From Oligoflexia bacterium (lineage in GTDB: Bacteria > Bdellovibrionota > UBA1018): a DNA stretch of 64,000 nucleotides. The stretch covers positions 16,759 to 80,758 of the forward strand of contig CAITVN010000132.1 in the NCBI GenBank assembly GCA_903895855.1, read 5' to 3'. Made by a program: the position numbers and the translations under genes. The notes under the pieces were generated by a model that saw nothing but the letters and a program-made list of their open reading frames with translations, made no database searches and was not told the origin of the DNA. Positions 33,998 to 43,829 of this stretch are shown here, one piece after another (within the stretch, counting starts at the first letter, position 1; every line of letters begins with the position of its first letter).

Positions 33998-36418
33998 ATG
34001 CAAAAAAAAGCTCCGATCCTAACCCGTTTAAAAAAAATACGAAAAAAGCTGATTCTCTCATTGGTGGCTTTATTCCTCGTCGCAAGCGTAGTCTTCGGCC
34101 TCTATTTGCGTTCTCTATACCGCCAACTTGAAGAGGCTTTTGTCACCATGACCGAGTCGTTGCCGACTCGCTTGTACTCAGACCTCACTCGCGTGGGGCC
34201 TGCGCTGCCTCGAAAAGAATTTACCTCAAGACTTAAGGCCCTTGGCTATTCATTCAAAGACTTGGGCGATCAGGTTGAAATCACTCTACACCAGAGTGAC
34301 TACCCGCTTTTGCTACTACCCGAAAACCACCAGACCCAACAATTATTTGAAAAACCCATCAATATCAAATTTGATGGAACCGGCGAATCGGCATTGATCA
34401 GTTCGATTTCGAATGAGGGTAAAGACATTTCTGAGTTTTACCTAGAGCCTGAACTCATCGCAACCTTGGTTCAAACGCCCGAAGGAAAAATTCAAGTAAA
34501 AAAAGAAATCAGAACATTGCTGAGCTGGAAAGAAATTCCGACCCACTTGCGAATGGCCGTTATCGCCGCCGAAGACAACCACTTTCTCGAACACCGCGGT
34601 TTTGATATTCGAGGAATTGCGCGCGCAGTGTTGGTAAATTTTTCTCAATTATCATTGAGCCAAGGAGGCTCGACGATCACCCAACAGTTGGTTAAAAACC
34701 TAACCCAGCGCCATGGGCGAAATCTTTTCAAGAAATTTAATGAATTTTTTCTGGCAGTGCTTCTCGATTCTCGATTCTCGAAAGAAGACATTTTAGAACG
34801 TTACTTGAACGAAATTGCACTGGGGCAAGTGGGCAGCGCAGAAGTGCACGGAGTGATGGAAGGCGCCTACTATTTTTTTGATAAAAAGGTTCAAGACCTA
34901 CACTTGGGCGAAATCGCCCTCTTGGTTGGGTTAATTCGAGGCCCCACTTATTACTCTCCGCATCGACATTTCGATCGCGCAAAAGAGCGCAGCCGATGGG
35001 TACTAAAACGAATGGTAGACTTGTCATTCATCACTGAAAAAGAAGCCGCCGCCGCCGCTGCGCTACCCATTCGCTTGTCAGCCCCAAAAACTGTCGTCAA
35101 CAAGGCCCCCTATTTTACTGACTACGCCAAAGCAGAAGTGCAACGACAACTAAAAGGTCAGGTCAGCGAGCAGGAAATTTCGGCGCGTGGATTTCGAATC
35201 TACACGAGTCTTGATATTCTCACCCACCAAGCAGCTCAAGAAGCCATCACTGCTGGCATTGCCGACCTAGAAAAAAAATACGCGCTCAAGGCTCAAGTCA
35301 ATGGCGGCGAGCGCCTTGAAGCCGCCTTAGCCGCAGTCGATCACCGCACGGGCTTAATTCGAACTCTCATTGGTGGCAGAAATTATGCTGAATCTAGCTT
35401 TAACCGAATTCTCAATATGAAAAGACAAGTCGGATCTACCTTCAAACCGTTTGTCTTTCTGACTGCCTACCTCGCCGGAAAAGATGCCAATGGGGTTTCT
35501 TACAGTGCCGGCTACCCTTTAGAAGATGGCCCCCTCACGCTCACTTATGACCACGGCAAACAATCGTGGTCACCCAAGAACTACGAAAAAGACTACCTCG
35601 GCACAATCAGCTTTCGAACCACTCTCGCAAAATCGATCAATACAGCGACCGCTAGACTTGCGATACAGTTAACTCCCAAAGCCATTGTCGAGACTGCTCG
35701 CAGAATAGGCCTAGAGTCTGAGCTCCCCGAGGTTCCGTCACTCTCGCTCGGGGTTGCTGAACTCACACCAGTTGAACTATTGAAAGCGTACTCTGTGATC
35801 GCCAACAGAGGCGTCGGAGACGACCCTTCAGTCATTCGCGCCATTACCGAAAAAGACGGCACTATTTTCGCTCATTTCGAATACCACCCGAAAGAGAAAA
35901 TTCCACCCATGGTAGCCGACTTGACCACTGAACTCTTGCAGGCCGTGTTCACCGATGGCACAGCGTCTGAATCACTTCACCTAGGTTTTGACCGATCGGC
36001 AGCCGGAAAAACCGGAACCACGAGTCAGTACCGAGACGCGTGGTTTGCAGGCTTCACACCGCAACTGACCACCGTTGTCTGGGTCGGAACCGATCAGACT
36101 CAACCGCCAATTGACCCCGTCACCAAGAAGCCAACGAAGCTGGCAAAACTCAAACTCACGGGCGCAGGGGCGGCTCTACCGATCTGGGTTCACTTCATGA
36201 AAGATGCACTCGAGAGCGAACCTCCGGTGGCCATTTCAATCAACCAAGAACTCGCGTCGACGCGAATTGATTCGCGCACCGGAAAAAAAGCTGCCACTGG
36301 CTGCCCGCTCTCACAAACGTCAATTGAGCACTTCAGGCCAGAACTTGAGCCCACAGACACGAGTTGCGAGCGCGATTTTCCAGCCCCAAAACCAACAATC
36401 GAAGCCACTCAGTTCTAA
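33998..36418 (+). CDS. mrcB: Penicillin-binding protein 1b-type bifunctional peptidoglycan synthase
   Basis: An 806-residue class A PBP that makes and cross-links peptidoglycan. A transmembrane segment is at about 17-40. The glycosyltransferase (GT51) domain has AEDNHFLEHRGFD, with catalytic Glu, and QGGSTITQQLVKN, plus LNEIALGQ. The transpeptidase domain has the SxxK serine in GSTFKPFVF, SIN in SINTATA and KTG in GKTGTTSQYRDAWFAGF. A region before the GT51 domain has a UB2H-like layout as in PBP1b. The length and order fit E. coli PBP1b. The start has AAGGA upstream. A cysteine-bearing C-terminal tail follows the last domain. Confidence 0.9.
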   Translation: MQKKAPILTRLKKIRKKLILSLVALFLVASVVFGLYLRSLYRQLEEAFVTMTESLPTRLYSDLTRVGPALPRKEFTSRLKALGYSFKDLGDQVEITLHQSDYPLLLLPENHQTQQLFEKPINIKFDGTGESALISSISNEGKDISEFYLEPELIATLVQTPEGKIQVKKEIRTLLSWKEIPTHLRMAVIAAEDNHFLEHRGFDIRGIARAVLVNFSQLSLSQGGSTITQQLVKNLTQRHGRNLFKKFNEFFLAVLLDSRFSKEDILERYLNEIALGQVGSAEVHGVMEGAYYFFDKKVQDLHLGEIALLVGLIRGPTYYSPHRHFDRAKERSRWVLKRMVDLSFITEKEAAAAAALPIRLSAPKTVVNKAPYFTDYAKAEVQRQLKGQVSEQEISARGFRIYTSLDILTHQAAQEAITAGIADLEKKYALKAQVNGGERLEAALAAVDHRTGLIRTLIGGRNYAESSFNRILNMKRQVGSTFKPFVFLTAYLAGKDANGVSYSAGYPLEDGPLTLTYDHGKQSWSPKNYEKDYLGTISFRTTLAKSINTATARLAIQLTPKAIVETARRIGLESELPEVPSLSLGVAELTPVELLKAYSVIANRGVGDDPSVIRAITEKDGTIFAHFEYHPKEKIPPMVADLTTELLQAVFTDGTASESLHLGFDRSAAGKTGTTSQYRDAWFAGFTPQLTTVVWVGTDQTQPPIDPVTKKPTKLAKLKLTGAGAALPIWVHFMKDALESEPPVAISINQELASTRIDSRTGKKAATGCPLSQTSIEHFRPELEPTDTSCERDFPAPKPTIEATQF

Positions 36419-36569
36419 ATTTCCGCGAAAGATGCCCAAAAAATCCACATATACGCGGTGCGTCGTTCTATTTTTATGCAATAACTATTTATAATTTGAA
36501 ACTCCTGCAAAAAATCGCTATCAGTCGCTCAAACCGAGTGGTCACTTTTATTTTTTAAAGGGGAACTTA

Positions 36570-38114
36570 ATGAAACCTTCAGCCGTACGCTTATCAGTCA
36601 TCAGTTCAGTCATCAGTCTCATCGGCGCGAGCCAAACTGTTTTCGCCATGTCAGATGCAGAATTAGACGCCCAATTAGAGATCTTTAAAACCCATACAAA
36701 GACCTTCATGAACACATTGCCGCCGAAGCGCGACCTCAATGGCAACGAGGTGAAGACCCCTCCACTGTTTTCAAAAAAATCGATCTTATCTCGAGACTTC
36801 GTCACGCAAAAAGATGCTGTACGAAATAAGCGATTCGATCTCTTGGCGGGAACCAAAGCCGAAATGCAAGAAAAAGACATCGTTCTTAACCTGATTGATG
36901 ACCCCAATCTACTCATCAACACGCTTGAGCGAATGGAAACCCTTCGACTAAAAGGAAAGAAAATGGCCGAATCGCCTTGGTCAGACACTTATTGGCCAAT
37001 CTATGCAGGCCAAACCGCTAACCGCTACGCCGACGAAGTTCCTGATAGCGAAAAATGGGAAGAAAACTACAAAAACTTCAAAGATTCTCCTCCTGAACTC
37101 ATCGTCAAAAAAGCCGAAGCCTCATCTATGGATAACCTCTCTCCAGCTGAAAAGTATGACCTATTGGTCGGCGACTCTACCTGGGGTTTGACCAAATCGC
37201 AGTGGGCCGCAGGCGAAGAGTACGTCAAAAATTCGCCGGAACACAAAGTTGAGACTTGGATGGGCCTTTGCCACGGTTGGAGCCCAGCCGCGATTTCATT
37301 GCCGAGACCTAATCAAGCGATCGACTTAGTGGCTGCTGACGGAAAAACAAAGATCAAATTTTATCCATCTGACATCAAAGCATTAACCACTTTGCTTTGG
37401 GCAGAAGCCCAATACCCAACTCAATACATGGGCGGACGCTGCAACGAAAAAGAGCCAAAACAAGACGAAAATGGACGAATCTTAAGCGAAGAGTGTTTCG
37501 ATACCAATCCTGGAAGTTGGCACCAATTGATCGTCAACCAGATCGGACAATTCAAACGTAGTTTTGTCGTCGACGTCACCTACGACTATGAAGTTTGGAA
37601 CCAACCGGTTTACGGTTACCGCTACAAGTACTTCAACCCTGAAACCGGCAAGGCCGTAAAAACTCTGGCCGAAGCCACTGTAAAGATGAGTAACTTTAAA
37701 TCTGATAAATTTAAGAAATACCGCTCACCTAAAGCCACAAAAGTGGTCGGAATCGACATGACCATGGGTTATGTGGTCGAAACCCAACCGACACATGCGC
37801 TAAAAAATTCGGCCGAAGACGACGTGATCAGAACTGCCGATTACATGTATGACTTAGAAATCGATGCCGCCGGAAAAATCATTGGTGGCGAGTGGTATCA
37901 GAACGCGCACCCTGACTTTGCTTGGGCACCTGAAAAAGGCGCATCGGCGCAATCAGCCGCTGACCCTTACCTAACGGCCGTGTGGAATGGCAAAACGCCC
38001 GTGCCCGCTAGCTACGCCAAGTACGCCAAGAAGGTTTCACCTGCTGGCCAACCCTTGGGCAAAGTCGTGAACACACTGATCACTCTCTCCCACTTAGTAC
38101 CAACTGGGCAGTAG
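36570..38114 (+). CDS. Secreted transglutaminase-like protein (TGase elicitor type)
   Basis: A 514-residue exported protein with a signal peptide ending at about residue 26 (SQTVFAMS). The centre has WMGLCHGWSPAAI, with Cys234 and an adjacent His235, and GSWHQLIVNQIG with His318, followed by VVDVTYDYEVWNQP with Asp candidates at 335 and 339. This Cys-His-Asp order and the CHGW motif recall the transglutaminase-elicitor family, first known from Phytophthora GP42 and also seen in some marine bacteria. It would cross-link or deamidate proteins outside the cell. I know the family only in outline; the assignment is from motifs. The gene stands alone with an AT-rich leader that has TATAAT near 36490. 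Confidence 0.6.
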   Translation: MKPSAVRLSVISSVISLIGASQTVFAMSDAELDAQLEIFKTHTKTFMNTLPPKRDLNGNEVKTPPLFSKKSILSRDFVTQKDAVRNKRFDLLAGTKAEMQEKDIVLNLIDDPNLLINTLERMETLRLKGKKMAESPWSDTYWPIYAGQTANRYADEVPDSEKWEENYKNFKDSPPELIVKKAEASSMDNLSPAEKYDLLVGDSTWGLTKSQWAAGEEYVKNSPEHKVETWMGLCHGWSPAAISLPRPNQAIDLVAADGKTKIKFYPSDIKALTTLLWAEAQYPTQYMGGRCNEKEPKQDENGRILSEECFDTNPGSWHQLIVNQIGQFKRSFVVDVTYDYEVWNQPVYGYRYKYFNPETGKAVKTLAEATVKMSNFKSDKFKKYRSPKATKVVGIDMTMGYVVETQPTHALKNSAEDDVIRTADYMYDLEIDAAGKIIGGEWYQNAHPDFAWAPEKGASAQSAADPYLTAVWNGKTPVPASYAKYAKKVSPAGQPLGKVVNTLITLSHLVPTGQ

Positions 38115-38289
38115 GAGCTAGAAACTGACGGTCATTTTGACACCAGTGAAAATTTTCGCTGATCTGACTCCGACCACCCCTGGCGGCACCCAGCTCGAAT
38201 TAGACCTAATTGTTTGATATTATTATTCTATTTTTAAGGTCCCAAAAAGACACCACATGGTATAGCAATTGCTTATTGCTACGCCGTTG

Positions 38290-40311
38290 ATGGAAAACCA
38301 GAAAAATAGTCGCAATATCGCTGCCGAGAATACCAACTCCAGATGGGCGCTAATCAAACGCCTGGTTTTGATCGTTCTTGCGGCCTCTGTATTGAGTACC
38401 ATCCTCATGGCTTTAGAGCTCAATCTTCTTGAGGCTCACTTGTATGACTTTAGAATGGTCAAGGGGCTACAGTTTGCAGCTGACACCGAAATCGCCCTCA
38501 TTGCGGTTGACGAGGCCACCACCCAAAGGTCAAACGAACTCAACCCATTGCCCATTTCGTTTCACAATCGAATCCTGAATCACATTATCACCGCTAAGCC
38601 AAAAGCTATCGGATACCTCACCAACTTCAACCGAATCGCCCAGATCGACCGCAACGGATTCGATGCTCCAGAAGGCGCTAAGAAATTCGCCACGATTGCA
38701 GCCCACGCCTCAGAGGCCGGCATACCCTTCATCATCGGTACCAATTTCGACGTAACCGGCGAAGTGCTACCACCGTTTCCACTCAGCAAACTTCCGCACG
38801 CGCTTGCGGTGATTCATCGCGACGGAAACCTTTTCTCACAAGACAAAGTCACCAGAAGAGCCGCCACCTACCTCTATGGTAAACCCACATTTCACCTAGA
38901 GCTTGCCGAACGCATGGGACTCATTCAGCCAGACTTTCGCCCCTTTGGAAATTACCGTGTAGAAGAGATCGACGCAGAGTATTTCTTTTTTCGTTATCAT
39001 GGTAATCCATCACTCAAAACCAGCGCGCACAAAGTGATCTCTGCCATTGATCTACTCGAAGGTACGGTTTCACCTGATGCTTTGACTGGTAAAATTGTTT
39101 TAGTTGGCTCGATTAACCCCGACGACCCCAATGACTTTTTAACCACGCCTTACTCAAAAACTGCGTTTCAGAATCCCAAGCTCACCGTGCATGCAACCAT
39201 TCTGGATTCTATCATTTCAAACACGGGAATCACCCGCGCACCCAACTGGCTAAATTGGCTCGCCACTACCATGGTCACTTCGGCTGTCATCTTTTGGGTG
39301 CTCATGAGCACACCTCTTTCAGGTGTTTTCGCCACCCTCGGATTGTCTCTATTTTTTCTACTGCTCGGCCAAATCCTCTTTTCATTCACCCAAGGCATCT
39401 GGATCAGAGAAAGCCAGCCGCTCATCGGAATTTTTGTCGGCTATTACCTAGTCGTTCCGTACCGGCTAATCATTGAATACAAAAAGCGATGGGATTTTCA
39501 GCGAAAAAATGAAGTTTTAGTTCAAGTCGAAGAATTGAAAACCAATTTCATGAACTTGGTTACCCACGACCTCAAAACGCCGGTGGCGCGCATTCAGGGC
39601 CTATCAGAAGTCCTTCTAAGAAAAGCAAATGACCGATTGCTTGAGCGAGACAAAGAGACCATTCAAAATATTTTTTCTTCAACCGAAGAACTCAATCGTT
39701 TCATCAATAGTATTCTTGAACTTTCTAAAATCGAATCAAATCGCCACCTATCACTCAATCTCGAATCGAAAGACATCAATACCATTATCGAGAAAGTGGC
39801 TGATGGCTTCAAGGCTCAGGCCCGCGCCAAGCACATCAATCTAATTTTGAAACTTGAGCCCCTTTTTCCAATCAAAGTAGATTTTAGTTTGATCGTCAAA
39901 GTGCTCAATAATGTCACAGACAACGCACTCAAATATAGCCCTGAAAATTCTGACGTAACCATTGAAACGAGGGAAGTCGATCAGTTCGTCGAAATCTCGA
40001 TATCTGATCAAGGAATCGGAATGACCGAGGCCGAAAGCGCCCAGCTGTTTACGCGCTTTTACCGGGCAAAAAATGACTCAACGTCTTCTGTCTCAGGCAC
40101 CGGTTTAGGCTTATACTTGAGCAAATATTTCATTGAAGCCCACCAGGGCAGAATCGATACCGAAACCAGGCCCGGCCATGGCACCACTTTTCGCATCAGA
40201 CTACCACTTGAACTCGATTTATCTGAAAAACTTTCAACCATGAATTTTCAAGGATTGAGAACTCATTTACACCAAATGCCTATTAAGAAGAAGGAGAACA
40301 AAAATGTTTAG
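38290..40311 (+). CDS. CHASE2-domain sensor histidine kinase
   Basis: A roughly 673-residue sensor. After an N-terminal transmembrane segment (about 23-41, LIVLAASVLSTILMAL) comes a periplasmic CHASE2 domain (LYDFRMVKG, ALIAVDEATTQRS, VLVGSINPDDPN) and then three membrane segments. The kinase part has the phospho-acceptor His426 in LVTHDLKTPVARIQG, the N box NVTDNALKYSP, and ISDQGIGM, FTRFYR and GTGLGLYLSKY (G boxes). The start is uncertain: ATG at 38290, or TTG at 38269. It overlaps the sigma-54 activator gene by 8 bases, so the two almost surely form a pair. CHASE2 domains sense unknown extracellular signals. Confidence 0.9.
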   Translation: MENQKNSRNIAAENTNSRWALIKRLVLIVLAASVLSTILMALELNLLEAHLYDFRMVKGLQFAADTEIALIAVDEATTQRSNELNPLPISFHNRILNHIITAKPKAIGYLTNFNRIAQIDRNGFDAPEGAKKFATIAAHASEAGIPFIIGTNFDVTGEVLPPFPLSKLPHALAVIHRDGNLFSQDKVTRRAATYLYGKPTFHLELAERMGLIQPDFRPFGNYRVEEIDAEYFFFRYHGNPSLKTSAHKVISAIDLLEGTVSPDALTGKIVLVGSINPDDPNDFLTTPYSKTAFQNPKLTVHATILDSIISNTGITRAPNWLNWLATTMVTSAVIFWVLMSTPLSGVFATLGLSLFFLLLGQILFSFTQGIWIRESQPLIGIFVGYYLVVPYRLIIEYKKRWDFQRKNEVLVQVEELKTNFMNLVTHDLKTPVARIQGLSEVLLRKANDRLLERDKETIQNIFSSTEELNRFINSILELSKIESNRHLSLNLESKDINTIIEKVADGFKAQARAKHINLILKLEPLFPIKVDFSLIVKVLNNVTDNALKYSPENSDVTIETREVDQFVEISISDQGIGMTEAESAQLFTRFYRAKNDSTSSVSGTGLGLYLSKYFIEAHQGRIDTETRPGHGTTFRIRLPLELDLSEKLSTMNFQGLRTHLHQMPIKKKENKNV

Positions 40312-41827
40312 AATATTAGTCGTCGACGATGATGCCGATCTGAGACTTTCAGTCGCCTCGGCGCTTTCAGAAAACCACTATCACGTTGACCAAGCCCGCG
40401 ACGGCGAAGAAGGTGTTAACCGCGTGCGCGCTGGTAAATACGACCTCGTATTGCTCGACGTTAACATGCCGCGAATGTCGGGTCTTGAGGCCTTGAAAGA
40501 AATCAAAAATTACGACCCATCGATCATCGTTGTCATTCTTACTGCATTCTCGAACGTTCGCGATGCCGTCGAGGCAACTAAAGAAGGGGCCTACAATTAC
40601 CTTGAAAAACCGATCAAGGCCGAGAATCTGGTCTACATCATCGACAAGGCGATCAAAGCGCACAAAATGATTAAAGACATCACTTTGTCGGCGCCCGTGT
40701 TTCAGCTTCCTAACGGAACCGAGTTTGTTGGCCAAAGCAACGAGATGAAGAAAATTTTCAGCGTGATCGACAAACTTGCGCGAGTTGAAACAGCCGTACT
40801 CATTCGAGGCGAGAGCGGCACCGGAAAAGAACTTGTCGCCGTCGCCCTTCACCACAACAGTCCGAGAAAAGAAAATCGATTTGTCACGGTGAACTGTTCA
40901 GCGATTCCCGAGAACCTGATCGAAAGCGAATTTTTCGGACACGAGAAGGGTGCTTTCACTGGAGCCGATTCACGAAAAATTGGCAAATTTCAATACGCCG
41001 ACGGCGGCACTCTATTCTTAGATGAAATCGGCGATATTTCGGCAGCCATGCAAGTAAAGCTTTTGCGGGTGCTGCAAGAAAAACGGTTTACGCCAGTAGG
41101 CTCAAACCGCGAAGCCGAAGTCAACGTTCGAATCGTAGCTGCCACGAACCGAAACCTAGAAGAGATGATCAAAAAAGGTGAATTCAGAGAAGACCTTTTC
41201 TATCGACTCAACGTACTGCCTATTCAATTGCCGCCACTTCGTGAGCGCAAGAATGACGTAGAAATCTTGTCGACCTACTTCATTCAAAAATTCAATCAGC
41301 AGCACGGCAAAAACATCACCGGAATTTCAGCTGATGCGATGGCTCTGCTAAAGGCGCACGCCTGGCCTGGCAATATTCGCGAACTTGAAAATGTTATCGA
41401 GCATGCTTTCGTTATTGAGACCACCACTCAAATCACTGTTGAGAGCTTGCCAGAAACTTTGAACCATCTGGACGCGACCGCGCGAAAGGTGGCCCTAGGC
41501 CTGACCCGCTCAGCGAATCTCAATGCCGATTTAGATTTCGATGGCGACGAATCAGAGCAATTGATGGCAGCCGGCGCCGAAGACATCATCATCTCACCCG
41601 AGGCGATTGATTCAGCACCAGCCATCTTTTCGCTCGACATTGCAAAGCTCGATTTTCAGGCGAGCAAAGAAGAGTTTGAAAGGCAATTCTTAATCAGCGC
41701 CCTAAAAGCGTTCAAAGGAAGAATTAATCAAACTGCAATTCACGCGAATATTCCTAAAAAGACACTACTTCGAAAACTAGAAAAATACGGAATCGTCGCT
41801 AAAGAGTTCATTCAGCCGAAGAAGTAG
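40304..41827 (+). CDS. NtrC-family sigma-54-dependent response regulator
   Basis: A 507-residue response regulator paired with the CHASE2 kinase. The receiver has ILVVDDDADLRLS and phospho-acceptor Asp52 in LVLLDVNMPRMSG, then TAFSN and LEKPIK. The AAA+ domain has Walker A in RGESGTGKEL, the sigma-54 contact GAFTGADS, and LFLDEIGD. The Fis-type DNA-binding helix-turn-helix closes the protein (INQTAIHANIPKKTLLRKLEKYG). A low-complexity acidic linker of about 60 residues before the helix-turn-helix is unusual. It should activate sigma-54 promoters on phosphorylation; the targets are not visible in the window. Confidence 0.95.
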   Translation: MFRILVVDDDADLRLSVASALSENHYHVDQARDGEEGVNRVRAGKYDLVLLDVNMPRMSGLEALKEIKNYDPSIIVVILTAFSNVRDAVEATKEGAYNYLEKPIKAENLVYIIDKAIKAHKMIKDITLSAPVFQLPNGTEFVGQSNEMKKIFSVIDKLARVETAVLIRGESGTGKELVAVALHHNSPRKENRFVTVNCSAIPENLIESEFFGHEKGAFTGADSRKIGKFQYADGGTLFLDEIGDISAAMQVKLLRVLQEKRFTPVGSNREAEVNVRIVAATNRNLEEMIKKGEFREDLFYRLNVLPIQLPPLRERKNDVEILSTYFIQKFNQQHGKNITGISADAMALLKAHAWPGNIRELENVIEHAFVIETTTQITVESLPETLNHLDATARKVALGLTRSANLNADLDFDGDESEQLMAAGAEDIIISPEAIDSAPAIFSLDIAKLDFQASKEEFERQFLISALKAFKGRINQTAIHANIPKKTLLRKLEKYGIVAKEFIQPKK

Positions 41828-41834
41828 CAAAAGG

Positions 41835-43670
41835 TCATTTCAGGTGATACCGAATACTGGTTACCACGACGTTCTTTTTGAACGTTAAGGCCGCACGTAG
41901 CAAAAAGGCCGTCTGATTGTGTAGCAAATTTTGCCACCACGATGCCGGCACAAACTCGGGAATGATCACGGTGACAATGTCACAGTGTTCAACATCACGC
42001 ACATCTTCAATGTATTTCAAGATAGGCGAAATGACCGAGCGGTAAGGTGACTTCAAAACGAAAAGCGGAACCCCCTTCACCCACTTCGACCATTCCCTTT
42101 GAACCCAGTCGACTTGCTCGGCATCGAGTTCAACATACAATGCCCGAACGTCGACCCCGATGGTTCTAGCATATTCTAAGGCATCAAATAGACCTCGATG
42201 AATTCCAGATATGGGCAAAACGACCGCATGTTTGACTGGCGAATGAATCAGAGCCTTCGCATCAACACCAGCCAGGGTAATCTGCTTTCCGACATCGATG
42301 TAGTGCGCCTTTATTATTCTGAAGCCATAGATAAACAATGGAATAATGATGATGATGATCCAAGCGCCATGAGAAAATTTCGTTATCGTAAAGACGAGGG
42401 TCACTACCCCAGTGGCCAAAGCCCCGGTGGCATTAATAGCCGATCTACCCAGCCAGCCCGGCTTGTGTTCAATTAGCCAATGCTTCACCATACCAGTTTG
42501 AGAAAGCGTAAAAGATAAAAACACCCCAACAGCATAAAGCGGAATCAAAGCATGGGTGCTCGCCTGAAATAAGATGATCAAGAGACCTGACAAAGCCCCG
42601 AGAATAAGAATGCCATTTGAAAAAACAAGCCGATCGCCCTGACTGGCAAACTGCCTAGGTAAGAACCGATCTTGGGCCAGAATCGAGCTCAACCTCGGAA
42701 AATCAGCATAACTCGTGTTGGCGGCCAAGATCAAAATTCCCATCGTTGAGAACTGAATGAAGTAATACATTCGAGAGGTACCAAAAACCGAGCGAGCCAA
42801 TTGCGAAATGACTGTTTCGCTCTCAGTCGGAACAATGCCGTGATAGTGAGAAAGAAAAGTAATACCAAAAAACATACCCGACAAAATAAAAACCATCACC
42901 AGCAGGGTAATGGCAGCATTTCTCGATTCAGGGTGCTGAAAAACGGGTATGCCATTACTCACCGCTTCAACCCCAGTCATTGCGGTACAGCCTGACGAAA
43001 ACGCTCGAAGCAATAAGAACACTGTTAATGGCTTTTGAATCGCAAGGGTAGAGGGCACAATGTGGGTAAACGTACCGTTCGCCAACTCGTAAGACCCAAG
43101 CCCCAGCATCGCGAAAACACCAATGATAAAAGCATAAGTAGGCAGAGCAAAAATAGTAGCTGATTCCTTGATGCCCCGCAAATTCATCACCGTTAATGCA
43201 AAAATAGAAACCAAGCACAGCAAAACATTGTGATACTCAAGACTCGGAAACGCCGACGTGAGTGCTGCAATCCCTGCAGCCACACTCACTGCGACCGTTA
43301 ACACATAATCGGTCAACAGCGCCGCTGCAGCAGTGAGCCCAGCCCACTCACCAAGATTTTCTCTCGCGACAATGTAAGCCCCTCCACCACTGGGATAGGC
43401 ATAAATCGTTTGTCGATAAGAAATGTACACAACGACCAATAACGTAATAATCGCCAAAGAAATAGGAATAGAATACTGAAGCGCCGCCGCACCGGCCAGC
43501 ATCAGCACCATCAAAATTTCTTCAGTGGCATAGGCCACCGAGGAAAGAGCGTCAGAAGAGAATGTGGCTAACGCCTTTTTTTTCGAGAGCCGTTGATGAC
43601 TAGCTTCAGAATTGGGAATCGGAGTTCCGACCAAAGTACGCTTGGTGAGCTGAAAGATATTTTCATCCAT
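41835..43670 (-). CDS. KimA-like APC-superfamily potassium transporter
   Basis: A 611-residue transporter with about 12 transmembrane segments and a soluble C-terminal domain. The N-terminal block KKKALATFSSDALSSVAYATEE and YPSGGGAYIVAREN are signature regions of KimA (YdaO-type) transporters, which import potassium with protons and are inhibited by c-di-AMP in Bacillus. The C-terminal USP-like part has AVVLPISGIHRGLFDALEYA and ends VIIPEFVPASWWQNLLHNQTAFLL...VVVTSIRYHLK. It is convergent with the response regulator with 7 bases between. The leader of about 160 bases has a CATAG-CTATG inverted repeat, but I see no c-di-AMP riboswitch. Confidence 0.78.
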   Translation of the reverse strand: MDENIFQLTKRTLVGTPIPNSEASHQRLSKKKALATFSSDALSSVAYATEEILMVLMLAGAAALQYSIPISLAIITLLVVVYISYRQTIYAYPSGGGAYIVARENLGEWAGLTAAAALLTDYVLTVAVSVAAGIAALTSAFPSLEYHNVLLCLVSIFALTVMNLRGIKESATIFALPTYAFIIGVFAMLGLGSYELANGTFTHIVPSTLAIQKPLTVFLLLRAFSSGCTAMTGVEAVSNGIPVFQHPESRNAAITLLVMVFILSGMFFGITFLSHYHGIVPTESETVISQLARSVFGTSRMYYFIQFSTMGILILAANTSYADFPRLSSILAQDRFLPRQFASQGDRLVFSNGILILGALSGLLIILFQASTHALIPLYAVGVFLSFTLSQTGMVKHWLIEHKPGWLGRSAINATGALATGVVTLVFTITKFSHGAWIIIIIIPLFIYGFRIIKAHYIDVGKQITLAGVDAKALIHSPVKHAVVLPISGIHRGLFDALEYARTIGVDVRALYVELDAEQVDWVQREWSKWVKGVPLFVLKSPYRSVISPILKYIEDVRDVEHCDIVTVIIPEFVPASWWQNLLHNQTAFLLRAALTFKKNVVVTSIRYHLK

Positions 43671-43829
43671 GTGAGGTCCTCAGATATAACGGCGGATAAT
43701 AGATCCAATTATGCCTGAAAGCCATAGCAAAAACTATGACAGGTGAGAACAAGACAGTCGCTCTAGGTGATTCACAAGAATTTTAGCAACTATTCGATTT
43801 TATTATATAAAAGCAGACAAGCTAAGAGG

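Noticed and set aside
36592..36620. Short direct repeat CAGTCATCAGT in the transglutaminase-like signal peptide
   Set aside because: It only encodes the repeated VISS residues of the signal peptide; slippage in a hydrophobic segment is enough to explain it.
43671..43829. c-di-AMP (ydaO-type) riboswitch before the KimA-like gene
   Set aside because: The leader is short and I could not find the conserved core; only a CATAG/CTATG pair is seen.
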